Below, in pieces: positions 14,799-23,864 of a DNA stretch of 64,000 bases. The notes beneath the pieces are model-generated. The model saw only the letters and a program-made list of their open reading frames with translations, ran no database searches and was not told the origin of the DNA. The position numbers and the translations under genes are program-made. Numbering within the stretch: the first letter of the stretch is position 1; each line of letters begins with the position of its first letter. The DNA is taken from positions 2,728,001-2,792,000 of the forward strand of contig NC_017506.1 of assembly GCF_000166295.1 (NCBI RefSeq), written 5' to 3'. The stretch comes from Marinobacter adhaerens HP15 (GTDB taxonomy: Bacteria > Pseudomonadota > Gammaproteobacteria > Pseudomonadales > Oleiphilaceae).

Positions 14799-14849
14799 GC
14801 AGAGCGAAACGGATTTCGCACCTAAGCCACCGTTCGCTCTGCATTTTTT
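14799..14849 (+). terminator. Rho-independent terminator after ppnP
   Basis: GCAGAGCGAA (14799-14808) pairs perfectly with TTCGCTCTGC (14833-14842). The stem extends by CGG/CCG with one bulged A, and ATTTTTT follows. Confidence 0.8.
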
Positions 14850-14941
14850 CACCCTTTTCGGTTCCTGTTTCAGCCAATCTGTGTCAGATTTATTCCTGTT
14901 TCTCGCGATAACACCAACAACTGGGAAAGAGGACACACGTA

Positions 14942-16585
14942 ATGGCACAGACACGCATTCTACCCCCGGCTGAAAACGCCTATGAGTACCCGCTGCTGAT
15001 CAAACGACTCCTGCTCTCGGGCCCCAGGTACAATCCAGACCAGGAAATTGTCTACTCCAACCGCAGCAAGTACACCTATACGGATCTCGTCGAGCGCATT
15101 CACCGTCTGGCAAACGCATTGACCGATGCCGGCGTGAAACCGGGCGATACCGTTGCGGTCATGGACTGGGATACCCCCCGGTACCTGGAGTGCTTCTTTG
15201 CCATTCCGATGATTGGCGCCATTCTGCACACGGTCAACATCCGGTTGTCGCCGGACCAGATCGTTTACACCATGAACCACGCCGAAGACGATGTGGTTCT
15301 GGTTCACGACGACTTCCTCCCGATCATTGAGGCCGTCAAAGACGAGATCAAAACGGTCAAGACCTGGATTCAGCTCACCGACAGCGATAACGCACAACAG
15401 GCACCTGTTGAGGCTGTCGGGGAGTATGAGGACCTTCTCGCAAGAGCCAATGACAAGTTCGACTTCCCCGATTTCGACGAAAACAGTGTAGCGACCACCT
15501 TCTACACCACGGGCACCACCGGCAATCCCAAAGGTGTCTACTTCAGCCACCGCCAGCTGGTACTGCACACGCTGGCCATGACGGGCACCGTGGCGTCATT
15601 CGACGAGATGCCGCTGATGCGTTCCTCATCGGTCTACATGCCAGTGACGCCCATGTTCCATGTGCATGCCTGGGGCGTGCCCTATGCCGCCACTATGATG
15701 GGCATCAAACAGGTATATCCGGGCCGCTATGAGCCGGAGCTACTGGTGGATCTGCTCAAGGAACACAAAGTGACTTTCTCTCACTGCGTGCCCACGATCA
15801 TGCAGATGATGATGGCCACCGAATCCATCAAGACGGCCGACCTGAGCAACTGGCACGTCTTGATCGGCGGCAGCGCACTCACCAAAGGGCTTTGCGACGC
15901 CGGGGCCAAGCTCGGCATCAAACTTTACACCGCCTACGGCATGTCTGAGACCTGTCCGCTGCTCTGCGCGTCGCACCTGAAGCCCGAAGACCTGGAACTG
16001 CCTCTTGAGCAGCAAACTGCGATCCGGGTGAAGACCGGTATTGCGACGCCCATGGTTGAGCTGGAAATTGTGGACCCCGAAGGCAACCCGGTCCCCCATG
16101 ATGGCGAGGCCAAGGGAGAGATCGTGGCCCGCGCGCCATGGCTGACCCAGGGTTACTTCAAGGAGCCCGAGAAAGGCGAACAGCTCTGGGAAGGTGGCTG
16201 GCTTCACACCGGCGACGTGGCTTCCATGGAGCCGGACAACACCATCACCATCAAGGATCGCATCAAGGACGTGATCAAGACCGGTGGCGAGTGGCTGTCT
16301 TCACTGGATCTGGAAAACCTGATCAGCCAGCATTCCGCTGTCGCCGGTGCTGCGGTGGTTGGCGTGCCTGATGAAAAATGGGGCGAACGCCCGCATGCTC
16401 TGGTCACCTTGAAGCCGGGCGAGCAAGCCAGTGCAGAGGATATCCAGAACCATCTGAAGCAGTTTGTGGAAAGCGGCGAGATCAATAAATGGGCGATCCC
16501 GGAGCATATTGATTTCGTGGAAGATATTCCGAAGACCAGTGTTGGCAAGATCAACAAGAAACTGATTCGGGATCAGTTGCAGTAA
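14942..16585 (+). CDS. Fatty acid-CoA ligase (AMP-binding, AlkK-like)
   Basis: Activates a carboxylic acid to its CoA thioester through an acyl-adenylate. The 547-residue protein has the P-loop-like motif YTTGTTGNPKG at 188-198, YGMSETCP near 330, GWLHTGDVA near 420 and the C-terminal lysine region KTSVGKINKK. Overall it resembles the medium/long-chain acyl-CoA synthetases of the AlkK type, but DMSP- or propionate-type substrates cannot be excluded. It is a single gene, preceded by the ppnP terminator, with GGAAAGAGGA before the ATG, and converges on the Rid-family gene. Confidence 0.85.
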   Translation: MAQTRILPPAENAYEYPLLIKRLLLSGPRYNPDQEIVYSNRSKYTYTDLVERIHRLANALTDAGVKPGDTVAVMDWDTPRYLECFFAIPMIGAILHTVNIRLSPDQIVYTMNHAEDDVVLVHDDFLPIIEAVKDEIKTVKTWIQLTDSDNAQQAPVEAVGEYEDLLARANDKFDFPDFDENSVATTFYTTGTTGNPKGVYFSHRQLVLHTLAMTGTVASFDEMPLMRSSSVYMPVTPMFHVHAWGVPYAATMMGIKQVYPGRYEPELLVDLLKEHKVTFSHCVPTIMQMMMATESIKTADLSNWHVLIGGSALTKGLCDAGAKLGIKLYTAYGMSETCPLLCASHLKPEDLELPLEQQTAIRVKTGIATPMVELEIVDPEGNPVPHDGEAKGEIVARAPWLTQGYFKEPEKGEQLWEGGWLHTGDVASMEPDNTITIKDRIKDVIKTGGEWLSSLDLENLISQHSAVAGAAVVGVPDEKWGERPHALVTLKPGEQASAEDIQNHLKQFVESGEINKWAIPEHIDFVEDIPKTSVGKINKKLIRDQLQ

Positions 16586-16593
16586 ACCCACGC

Positions 16594-16623
16594 ATTGCCA
16601 CCCGGTTAGGGCCGGGTGGCAAT
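16594..16623. terminator. Hairpin between convergent genes
   Basis: ATTGCCACCCGG (16594-16605) and CCGGGTGGCAAT (16612-16623) form a perfect 12-base stem around the loop TTAGGG. Neither strand has a U-tract after it, so termination may be inefficient or Rho-assisted. The right half is also the last coding segment of the minus-strand Rid gene. Confidence 0.55.
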
Positions 16624-16998
16624 CACATCCAGCTCAACCATCAATTCTGGCAGGGCCAGTGCGGACACACCGACCGTCGTATCTGCAGGCCAGGGTTTGT
16701 CAAAGTAGCGTTCCCGCATCTTTATAACGCTTTCAAAGTTATTCATGTCTGTAAGGTATACAGTGATCTTGAAAATGCGATCGACGCCCGACCCTACGGC
16801 ATTCAGTGCCCGCTCAATATTCGCCATTGCCTGATCAATCTGGGCATCAATATCCCCCGGGCCAACGACGCCCCCAATCTGATCAATCGCTGCTTGGCCC
16901 GACAGAAATATCAGATTTCCCACACAGTGGCCTTGGCCAATGAAGAAATGTTCAAAGGGGTCGGGGTCAAGGTGGACCGGTTCTGTACCTATTGCCAT
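16606..16998 (-). CDS. Rid (YjgF/YER057c/UK114) family protein lacking the catalytic arginine
   Basis: A 130-residue chorismate-mutase-like fold protein. RidA members hydrolyse reactive enamines and imines formed during amino-acid or heterocycle metabolism. GQGHCVGNLIFLSGQAAID and KITVYLTDMNNFESV fit the family. At the position of the RidA catalytic arginine (PARS.V.V) this protein reads PADTTVGV, so classical imine deaminase activity is doubtful; it belongs to another Rid subgroup. The start at 16998 has GGAG seven bases upstream and gives the normal family length; an upstream ATG at 17043 would overlap the regulator gene. It is the last gene of the 14-gene minus-strand block, directly after the activator gene. 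Confidence 0.85.
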   Translation of the reverse strand: MAIGTEPVHLDPDPFEHFFIGQGHCVGNLIFLSGQAAIDQIGGVVGPGDIDAQIDQAMANIERALNAVGSGVDRIFKITVYLTDMNNFESVIKMRERYFDKPWPADTTVGVSALALPELMVELDVIATRP

Positions 16999-16999
16999 A

Positions 17000-18904
17000 T
17001 TATTCTCCGGATTGATCGTTACCCACTGCCCGGGGATCGGCACTCATCTGTTTCAATCGACGCCAGAGTGTGGTCTGGCTGATGCCGAGGTACTCCGCAG
17101 CTTTGGTCTTGTTGCCCCCGAAGCGACCAAGCACCTTAAGGATTTCCTCCTGCTCGACGGACTGCAGGTGACAGCCCTCGGTTAACCCGGATTGGCCCAG
17201 ATCTGTCAACTCGAACAACTCCGGGGCCAAGCTTTGAAGATGGGACGCGAACTGTTCCGTTGATGAATAAAGCGTGGACGACACCAGCAAACGCTCCATC
17301 AGATTTTCCAGCTGGCGAACATTGCCAGGCCAACCATATCGCCTGAATCGGGGAACCAAGACCTCGGCCAAGGCATTTTCATCGGCATCAATTCCGTACT
17401 GCCTGCCGAGTGACTGGATAAAGTGGCGGGTCAGGGGTTCAATATCGTCTGGCCTCTCACGTAGTGGCGGCAGATTCACTATGAACACGTTGAGCCGGTA
17501 GTAAAGATCTTCCCGAAACCGACCAGCTCGAACCTCCTCCAGCAGATCGTGGTTACATGCAGCGACAAACTTGATGTTGAGAGCTATGGACCTTCGCGAG
17601 CCGACCGGCCGGACTTCCCGCTCTTGCAGCACCCTCAGAAGTTTAGCCTGCTGCGGCAAAGGCAAAGAGTTGATTTCGTCCATGAAAAAGGTGCCGTTGT
17701 TGGCGGTTTCCAGCAACCCGGATTTGCCACCACTACGCGAGCTTGTAAAAGCGCCATCGGCATAACCAAACAATTCTGACTCAAAGAGCTCACTGGGAAT
17801 AGCGGCACAGTTGATAGCAACAAAAGGTCCCTCTTTGTTGGCGCTGGAGTCGTGAATCATTCTCGCCGCAAGCTCCTTACCAGTCCCGGTTTCACCTCTA
17901 AGCAAAACTGCGCCCGGAGTAGCGCCGTAAACTTGAAGAAAGTGCGCGACCTCCGCCATGCGACCAGACTCATAAATAAGCCCGCTGGTCTTACCTTCAG
18001 ATCCAGACTTGCTCTGCGGCGCCGCGGTTAAGGCATAAAGGTGCCCCACTCGCACACCATCGACTTCAAAGGCGCTCTTCTGAACCCGACACAGCCGATC
18101 TCCCACTTGAATGCCCTCGGCAACCGTATCTGGTGTTTGCAGAAACCGGCTATCCAAAAACCGATCAATGCGTTTGTTGCGAGCTAGTCCCTTCACCAGA
18201 CCCAGAGCACTTCGATTAAATCCAATGATCTGTTCGTCCCGGTTGGTGATGATGGTTGGACTGCTTGCGCTATCCATAAGGAACTGCACAAACGCTCGGC
18301 GTTCGCCTTCGCGCTTGTGCTCTCCGGCCACAGAGATCGCCTTTCGGACCATGTAACGGCAGGATTCCCTCGAATACACCATGACAAACGGCAGGCCTTC
18401 CTGCTCAGCCAGGTCACAGATAAAGCTGGAGCCGATCACCACACCAATACCGTCTTTCTCTACACCGTGGAAGGTTTCCCGGGCCTCTTCTGCAGTCTTA
18501 TAGGTGCGATGAACAATGTCGACACCTTCCACGTAATCGAGAAACTCAGTCCAGGTGCTCTGGTGTTCATAGGTCAGCAGAAGAATCTTGTTGCTGATCT
18601 GGCGGGCCTTGAGTACGGCATTGACCAAATCGGATTGCCTGAGCTCCAGTGCCACGACCGGCACCGGCAAGGTGTCCTTCAGATAGTGCGCATTCGCTCC
18701 GGCGCTAATGAACACATCCACCGCGTCATGCTCGACCAGACGCCGCGCAGACATGAGGGCATCGTTGAAGATGCTGTCGATGATGACGATCTCAGCGATG
18801 GATTGGAATTCCGGAATCAGGGAGTGAACCATCTTGCTGAGCTTGGAGTTGCCGATCAGGCACAACTTAACTCGATCTGCTTCGGCGTTATTGAACTCCA
18901 TCAT
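17000..18904 (-). CDS. PrpR-type sigma-54-dependent enhancer-binding regulator
   Basis: A 634-residue activator. Residues 10-195 form a PrpR_N sensor domain, which in PrpR senses 2-methylcitrate. A PAS-like segment follows (about 200-290). The AAA+ domain has Walker A GETGTGKE at 337-344, a modified sigma-54 contact loop GAFTSS at 384-389 (canonical GAFTGA) and Walker B NGTFFMDEI at 403-411. A Fis-type helix-turn-helix is at about 595-620 (NKTKAAEYLGISQTTLWRRL). It lies between leuD and the Rid gene, all in one direction. Since a sigma-54 promoter with upstream palindromes heads this block at 34508-34662, it is the obvious candidate regulator of the block. The ligand is unknown; a branched di- or tricarboxylate is a fair guess from the PrpR_N domain. 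Confidence 0.9.
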   Translation of the reverse strand: MMEFNNAEADRVKLCLIGNSKLSKMVHSLIPEFQSIAEIVIIDSIFNDALMSARRLVEHDAVDVFISAGANAHYLKDTLPVPVVALELRQSDLVNAVLKARQISNKILLLTYEHQSTWTEFLDYVEGVDIVHRTYKTAEEARETFHGVEKDGIGVVIGSSFICDLAEQEGLPFVMVYSRESCRYMVRKAISVAGEHKREGERRAFVQFLMDSASSPTIITNRDEQIIGFNRSALGLVKGLARNKRIDRFLDSRFLQTPDTVAEGIQVGDRLCRVQKSAFEVDGVRVGHLYALTAAPQSKSGSEGKTSGLIYESGRMAEVAHFLQVYGATPGAVLLRGETGTGKELAARMIHDSSANKEGPFVAINCAAIPSELFESELFGYADGAFTSSRSGGKSGLLETANNGTFFMDEINSLPLPQQAKLLRVLQEREVRPVGSRRSIALNIKFVAACNHDLLEEVRAGRFREDLYYRLNVFIVNLPPLRERPDDIEPLTRHFIQSLGRQYGIDADENALAEVLVPRFRRYGWPGNVRQLENLMERLLVSSTLYSSTEQFASHLQSLAPELFELTDLGQSGLTEGCHLQSVEQEEILKVLGRFGGNKTKAAEYLGISQTTLWRRLKQMSADPRAVGNDQSGE

Positions 18905-18922
18905 CCCCTCCTCAATCCGGTT

Positions 18923-19558
18923 CTACTCAAAAAGCCAGGGTTCCAGGGTTCTTCGGTTCGCCTCGTAGGCCTGAATGGAGCCTGAAAAAGTCAGGGTACG
19001 ACCTATCTCATCCAGACCGCTGAGGAGGTTCTCCCGCCGACCCGACTCAACCACGAAACGCCAGGTCTTCTTCGGACTGCGAATCTCGCATTGCTCCAAA
19101 TCCACCGTCAGTTCCAGACCGTCCGTGTCACTGGCCAAATTGAACAATTCGTCAATGGTTGACTCGTCGAGTATTACCGGAAGCAGGCCATTGTTAAAGC
19201 AGTTGTTAAAGAAAATATCCCCAAAACTGCTGGCAATAACCGCTCGAACGCCAAAGTCCTTCAGGGCCCAGACCGCGTGTTCCCGGGATGACCCACAGCC
19301 AAAGTTTGCCCTGGCCAGCAGGATGGAAGCACGGTCGTAGGGCGCCCGGTTCAGAATGAAGTCGGGATCCGGTCTGCGCTCCGACACGGGGATGTCCACA
19401 TCACCGGGGTCCAGATATCGCTCATCATCAAAGAGGAAGTCTGCAAACCCGGTTTTCTCCAGCATTTTAAGATACTGCTTGGGCAGAATTGCGTCGGTGT
19501 CCACATTCGACCGGTCGAAAGGAACGACCAGACCGGTGTGTGTTTTGAATGCCTCCAT
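18923..19558 (-). CDS. leuD: Isopropylmalate-isomerase-type dehydratase, small subunit
   Basis: A 211-residue aconitase-superfamily small subunit that pairs with LeuC. It has DRSNVDTDAILPKQYLK near the N-terminus and the substrate-recognition segment ANFGCGSSREHAVWAL at about 85-100. Sequence alone says LeuD-like. No leuB follows; the next gene is a PrpR-type activator, and the genes before leuC belong to a catabolic set. It may therefore hydrate or dehydrate another branched dicarboxylate (citraconate- or dimethylmaleate-like substrates are known for LeuCD relatives) rather than serve leucine synthesis. Confidence 0.85.
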   Translation of the reverse strand: MEAFKTHTGLVVPFDRSNVDTDAILPKQYLKMLEKTGFADFLFDDERYLDPGDVDIPVSERRPDPDFILNRAPYDRASILLARANFGCGSSREHAVWALKDFGVRAVIASSFGDIFFNNCFNNGLLPVILDESTIDELFNLASDTDGLELTVDLEQCEIRSPKKTWRFVVESGRRENLLSGLDEIGRTLTFSGSIQAYEANRRTLEPWLFE

Positions 19559-19559
19559 C

Positions 19560-20969
19560 CTATACCTCCCTCACATCGGTGATTTCGCCCGCCAACGCAG
19601 CCGCAGCGGCCATCAGCGGACTCATCAGATGAGTCCGACCACCCTTGCCCTGCCTGCCTTCAAAGTTCCTGTTAGAAGTGGAGGCACAGCGCTCGCCAGG
19701 GTTAAGCCGATCATCATTCATACCGAGGCACATTGAGCATCCCGCCGCCCGCCACTCGAAACCAGCATTTCGAAAAATCATATCCAGACCTTCCCGCTCT
19801 GCCTGCAGGCGAACCTGGCCAGACCCTGGAACAATCAGAGCCTGTTTCACCGACCGGTGCACTTTCTGTCCCTGCACCAGATTAGCGACGGCTCTCAAGT
19901 CCTCCATGCGGGCATTGGTGCAAGAACCAATGAAAACCTTGTCGATTGACAACCCCTTCAGGGGGCGCCCGGGCTCAAGCCCCATGTAGTCCAGAGCCCG
20001 CCTGGCCGATTCCCGCTTCTCCGGCGCCAGCTGAGAAAGATCCGGGGTTTTGCCATCAATACCGGTGACCATCTCTGGGGATGTGCCCCAGGTTACCTGC
20101 GGCACCAGGGCTTCCAGCGGAAAATGCTCCTCGCGATCAAAATCTGCCTCCGCATCCGAAACCAACGTGCGCCAATACTCACGAGCCTGCTCCAGGCGCT
20201 CGCCAACTGGCGCCTGGGGTCTGCCCTCCACGTATTGTTCCGTCACCCGGTCATAAGCAACCATGCCTGCCCGGGCACCGGCTTCAATGCTCATGTTGCA
20301 GATGGTCATGCGCCCCTCCATGGACAGGTTACGAATGGCTGCACCGGCGTATTCAATGGCATATCCGTTGCCGCCAGCGGTCCCTATACGCCCAATCAGC
20401 GCCAGAATCAGGTCTTTTGGGGTCACCCCGAAACCTGGCTGACCTTCGAACACCACTCGCATGTTTTTCTGTTTCTGGGTCCGCAGGGTCTGGGTGGCCA
20501 GCACATGCTCCACCTCGCTGGTACCGATTCCCATGGCGAGCGTCGCGAAAGCGCCGTGAGTGGAGGTATGAGAGTCGCCGCAAACGATGGTCATGCCCGG
20601 CAAGGTCAGGCCCTGCTCCGGACCCACCACGTGTACGATCCCTTGCCGGGCATCTTCCAGTTCAATCAACGGAATACCGAATTCCTCGCAATTACGCGAC
20701 AGGGTTTCCACCTGTTTTCGCGCAACACGGTCGGCAATACCTGCGACGCCGAGTTCCCGTTTCCGGGTTGGTACGGCATGATCGGGCACCGCTACATTGG
20801 CCGGAATTCGCCAGGGCTTTCGACCAGCCGAGCGCAGACCGGAAAAAGCCTGGGGCGTGGTCACTTCGTGCAGCAAATGACGGTCGATGTAGAGCAACGC
20901 GGAACCGTCAGGCAGTTCATCCACCAGGTGGCGCTGCCAGAGTTTGTCGTAGAGCGTACGCGCAGCCAT
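19560..20969 (-). CDS. leuC: Isopropylmalate-isomerase-type dehydratase, large subunit
   Basis: A 469-residue 4Fe-4S aconitase-family protein. [21 protein letters not shown] at about 130-150, the cluster cysteine in [13 protein letters not shown] near 348 and the pair in [11 protein letters not shown] near 410 are all intact. Overall it is very close to standard LeuC. One base separates it from leuD. Upstream is a small lipoprotein gene and then the hydantoinase/amidase genes, all co-directional. Whether this is the only LeuCD of the genome or a catabolic paralogue cannot be decided from the window; the neighbourhood favours a paralogue. Confidence 0.88.
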   Translation of the reverse strand: MAARTLYDKLWQRHLVDELPDGSALLYIDRHLLHEVTTPQAFSGLRSAGRKPWRIPANVAVPDHAVPTRKRELGVAGIADRVARKQVETLSRNCEEFGIPLIELEDARQGIVHVVGPEQGLTLPGMTIVCGDSHTSTHGAFATLAMGIGTSEVEHVLATQTLRTQKQKNMRVVFEGQPGFGVTPKDLILALIGRIGTAGGNGYAIEYAGAAIRNLSMEGRMTICNMSIEAGARAGMVAYDRVTEQYVEGRPQAPVGERLEQAREYWRTLVSDAEADFDREEHFPLEALVPQVTWGTSPEMVTGIDGKTPDLSQLAPEKRESARRALDYMGLEPGRPLKGLSIDKVFIGSCTNARMEDLRAVANLVQGQKVHRSVKQALIVPGSGQVRLQAEREGLDMIFRNAGFEWRAAGCSMCLGMNDDRLNPGERCASTSNRNFEGRQGKGGRTHLMSPLMAAAAALAGEITDVREV

Positions 20970-20983
20970 GTTTGTTGTCCTCG

Positions 20984-21445
20984 TTATTGGCGTTGCACCG
21001 CAGCCTGAACGGTCTCCCAGTCAAGCCATTGATAGAGTTCCTCACCCCTGTCGGCATCCAGACGATAGCCGCACCAGGTTTCGAGCTTACCTTCCTGAAG
21101 CGGTTCGATGATGCAGTAAGGGCGAGCGCAGTCAGGTTCGCTTAATCCCGCCGCCAGCAGACGTTCACGGGCCTGACTGAGCTGCCGCGCGGCCTCTGCC
21201 TGGCCAGCCTGATCTGACTGCGCCAAAGCGCTGACGTTCTCCCGAAATCCACGCACATAGGCTTCGCGGTAGGTTTGGCAGGCCTGCGGATCGGATGAGA
21301 GTCGTTCCAGAAACGCCTGCCGGTTACTGCCGATTTCCTGGCCGGCGGGTGTTGCCGCACACCCTACGAGGAGGGCCAAATATGCGGCCATCACCGCTCT
21401 AGTCAAGAAACGCAAGCAATTCGCTGAGAGACATAACGTCCGCAT
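20984..21445 (-). CDS. Small predicted lipoprotein of unknown function
   Basis: An N-terminal hydrophobic stretch ends in the lipobox-like LLVGC followed by AATPAGQ, so the mature protein of about 125 residues is probably lipid-anchored. Its body is rich in Gln, Arg, Glu and Ala with a helical look, and it has Cys pairs ([20 protein letters not shown]) that could form disulfides in the periplasm. The start is uncertain: the ATG at 21445 has a GGGGA-like ribosome-binding site and a charged n-region but overlaps the upstream gene by 47 bases; a TTG at 21406 and an ATG at 21391 are alternatives. I do not recognise the family. It lies between the amidase gene and leuC. Confidence 0.6.
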   Translation of the reverse strand: MRTLCLSANCLRFLTRAVMAAYLALLVGCAATPAGQEIGSNRQAFLERLSSDPQACQTYREAYVRGFRENVSALAQSDQAGQAEAARQLSQARERLLAAGLSEPDCARPYCIIEPLQEGKLETWCGYRLDADRGEELYQWLDWETVQAAVQRQ

Positions 21446-21989
21446 ATTTGATCCCCAGATCCCGCAGGTTCGCTTCGTGGGCGTCAGGATCCCTGTCTCC
21501 GACCGCTTCCCGCGGGATCAGGGTCCGATAGTTATGCTGAAGGCTGTCCAGCGCCGTGGCCCGCACACAGCCACTGGTTGTCAGACCCGTAACCACCGTT
21601 CCGTCCACGCCAGCGGCCTTGAGCCGGTCATCCAGATCGGTACCAAAAAATCCGCTGGCCCAGTGTTTTACGAGGACCGGCTCGTCGCTCCGGGGTTGCA
21701 GTCTTGAGTCCATCTCCACGAGCCCGGAACCGGCTTCCAGTACGTTGAGTGCCGGCAGTTTCTCCCGGAATACCGAAGCCTGGGACGGCTCCGAATACGC
21801 GACGGTGGTGAAAAACACCGGCCAGCCGCGTTCCCGGAAACGTTCAAGCAACACCCGGTTGGCTTCAACCACGTCGTCAGACTCGGACGCCAAAGGGCTC
21901 TGTGACGGGTCGGTAAAGCCGACGCTGAGATCCACGAGGATCAGCGCATAGCGCTGTCCCCGTTTCAGCACGTTGGATGACAGGGCCAT
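21399..21989 (-). CDS. Isochorismatase-fold cysteine amidohydrolase
   Basis: A 196-residue cysteine hydrolase. The catalytic triad is visible as Asp20 (LILVDLSVGF), Lys108 (LVKHWASGFFGT) and Cys141 (TTSGCVRATA). Relatives with this KHWxSGFxGT pattern include N-carbamoylsarcosine amidohydrolase and maleamate amidohydrolase, which hydrolyse carbamoyl or half-amide groups. The start at 21989 sits in a TGATG overlap with hyuB, which argues for coupled expression and a shared pathway: a HyuAB-type ring opening followed by amide hydrolysis. The precise substrate is not deducible. Confidence 0.88.
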   Translation of the reverse strand: MALSSNVLKRGQRYALILVDLSVGFTDPSQSPLASESDDVVEANRVLLERFRERGWPVFFTTVAYSEPSQASVFREKLPALNVLEAGSGLVEMDSRLQPRSDEPVLVKHWASGFFGTDLDDRLKAAGVDGTVVTGLTTSGCVRATALDSLQHNYRTLIPREAVGDRDPDAHEANLRDLGIKYADVMSLSELLAFLD

Positions 21990-23860
21990 CAGTGCACCCC
22001 TGCGGTGTTCCAAACCGGCGTTGCCGGCGCGGGCAATCCCGTCTCAGCTTCACAACGAGCCTTGATCTGCTCGATGGTGCCACCCCTTGAGAACAGAGCG
22101 TCGTTATCACGACTGCCGGCCATCTCTGTACGCAAGGCCTCGGTGGCCGACTGGTCAATGGCGCCTTTAGCATCCAGGACCACACCATAGCGACGGGCAC
22201 CGTCAACGCTGATCAGCCCTTTCACCACGTCGGTTGCCACTGCCGCCGGATCCCGCTCCAGGGGGTTGCCCCAACCGCCGCCACCCCAGGTGTCAAAGAC
22301 AACGAGATCGCCTTTTTCCACCTTGATATGGTCGCACTTGGAGGGCAGTACCCGGCGTTCGCCATTTGCCTTCACCAATTCCTTCCGACTGCGCATCCCG
22401 GGGTCGCCTCCGTTAACGCCCCAAGGGTAGGTCAACCAGCGATCATCGTGGATGGAAATTTCTCCGTCTGCCAGCAAGCGATACCCTACACGGATGCCGT
22501 TGCCGCCGCGGTGTTTGCCCGCACCACCGGAATCAATGATGGTTTCATAGGTTTCGATGCGGAGCGGGAAGTAAGCCTCCACGAATTCGTTGGGCACGTT
22601 GGTAAAGCCGGGCCAAAGACTGTGGCCATCCGGGCCATCGCCGACCGGCCGGCCAGGAATACCACCGAAACCGATCTGGAAGAGCTGGAACCACTCGCCC
22701 TTGTCATCGTAGCCGGAGTACATGAAGTGCGGAGAATCAGAGAATCCCGCGGCACTCATGGCATCCGGCGTGCCCTGACCCAGCAGCCCGCCCATCACGT
22801 CGAAAATGCGACCGAGCAGGTGAGTCCGGCAAGACAGCGCCGCCGGGAAATTCGGCTTGAGAATACTACCCTGGGGAATCCGAACCTCCACCAGATCGTA
22901 GAAGCCATCGTTGAACAGGATCGACGGGTCAAACAGGTTGATGGTAAAGGCACCGAAGAACATCTTGAACATCTCCTCGTTGAGGTAGAAGTTCACTGAG
23001 GACGGAGCCTGGGGGTCGGTACCCTCGAAATCAAAAATCGCTTTGTCACCTTCACGCCACATGGTGCAACGGATGGTATAGGGCCCAAGACCAGCGCCGT
23101 CGTCACAGATGTAGTCTTCAAACGAGCGCTTGTCCTCGGGCACCACGTTGCGGATGATTTCCCGCATCGCGATATAGTTACGCTCCAGCATCATGCCAAG
23201 GGCACTGCTGAAGATGTCGTCACCGAATCGCTGGGCAAGCTCTACGCAGCGGCGTCCGGCGGTGCGGCAGGAAGCGACGATGGCGTTGAAATCCGAGCGG
23301 TTCCAGCGCGGCATCCGCACGTTATGGAGGATCAATTCCAGCACATCGTGGTTCAGCTCGCCCTTCTTGTAGATCTTCACGGGCGGGATGCGAATCCCCT
23401 CCTCGAAGATGGTCTGGGCGTCGGTGGGCAGACTACCCGGTACCTTGCCGCCAACGTCCGACATATGGCCGAACATGGCAGCCCAGTTAATCAGGCGGCC
23501 GTCCTTGAACACCGGGACCAGCACCAGCCAGTCCGGCAGGTGGCTCACTGCCCCGTCACACATGTAGGGGTCATTGGTGAGGAAGATGTCGCCTTCCTCG
23601 ATATCGCCGTTGTAGGACTGGATGAAGCCTGTGATGAAAGAGCCGAACTGCCCTACCACCATCTTGCCCTCGTGATTGGCAATCATCGGAAAAGCATCAC
23701 CCTGCTCCCGGATGCCCGGGGACATGGCGGTCCGAAACAGGACTGCATCCATCTCATTGCGGGCGTTCGCCATGGCGTTCTCGATGATGTCGAGTGTCAC
23801 GGTATCCACGTCGACCTTTTGCAACGGGGTGCTGTTTGGCTGAATGATATTCGCAGGCAT
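21989..23860 (-). CDS. hyuB: Hydantoinase B/oxoprolinase-family subunit
   Basis: A 623-residue beta subunit of an ATP-dependent hydantoinase, lactamase or carboxylase family enzyme (N-methylhydantoinase, oxoprolinase, caprolactamase, acetophenone carboxylase). Family features include SPGIREQGDAFPMI, FLTNDPYMCDGAVSHLPD (metal-binding Asp/His region) and HRGGNGIRVGYRLLADGE (metal site and subunit interface). The start at 23860 has AAGGAG at good spacing and follows the hyuA stop by 4 bases. No acetone-carboxylase-like third subunit is nearby, which favours amide-ring hydrolysis over carboxylation. Confidence 0.9.
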   Translation of the reverse strand: MPANIIQPNSTPLQKVDVDTVTLDIIENAMANARNEMDAVLFRTAMSPGIREQGDAFPMIANHEGKMVVGQFGSFITGFIQSYNGDIEEGDIFLTNDPYMCDGAVSHLPDWLVLVPVFKDGRLINWAAMFGHMSDVGGKVPGSLPTDAQTIFEEGIRIPPVKIYKKGELNHDVLELILHNVRMPRWNRSDFNAIVASCRTAGRRCVELAQRFGDDIFSSALGMMLERNYIAMREIIRNVVPEDKRSFEDYICDDGAGLGPYTIRCTMWREGDKAIFDFEGTDPQAPSSVNFYLNEEMFKMFFGAFTINLFDPSILFNDGFYDLVEVRIPQGSILKPNFPAALSCRTHLLGRIFDVMGGLLGQGTPDAMSAAGFSDSPHFMYSGYDDKGEWFQLFQIGFGGIPGRPVGDGPDGHSLWPGFTNVPNEFVEAYFPLRIETYETIIDSGGAGKHRGGNGIRVGYRLLADGEISIHDDRWLTYPWGVNGGDPGMRSRKELVKANGERRVLPSKCDHIKVEKGDLVVFDTWGGGGWGNPLERDPAAVATDVVKGLISVDGARRYGVVLDAKGAIDQSATEALRTEMAGSRDNDALFSRGGTIEQIKARCEAETGLPAPATPVWNTAGVH

Positions 23861-23864
23861 ACGA

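Noticed and set aside
20081..21145. 354-codon plus-strand ORF antisense to leuC
   Set aside because: Shadow frame; leuC on the other strand is intact with all cluster cysteines.
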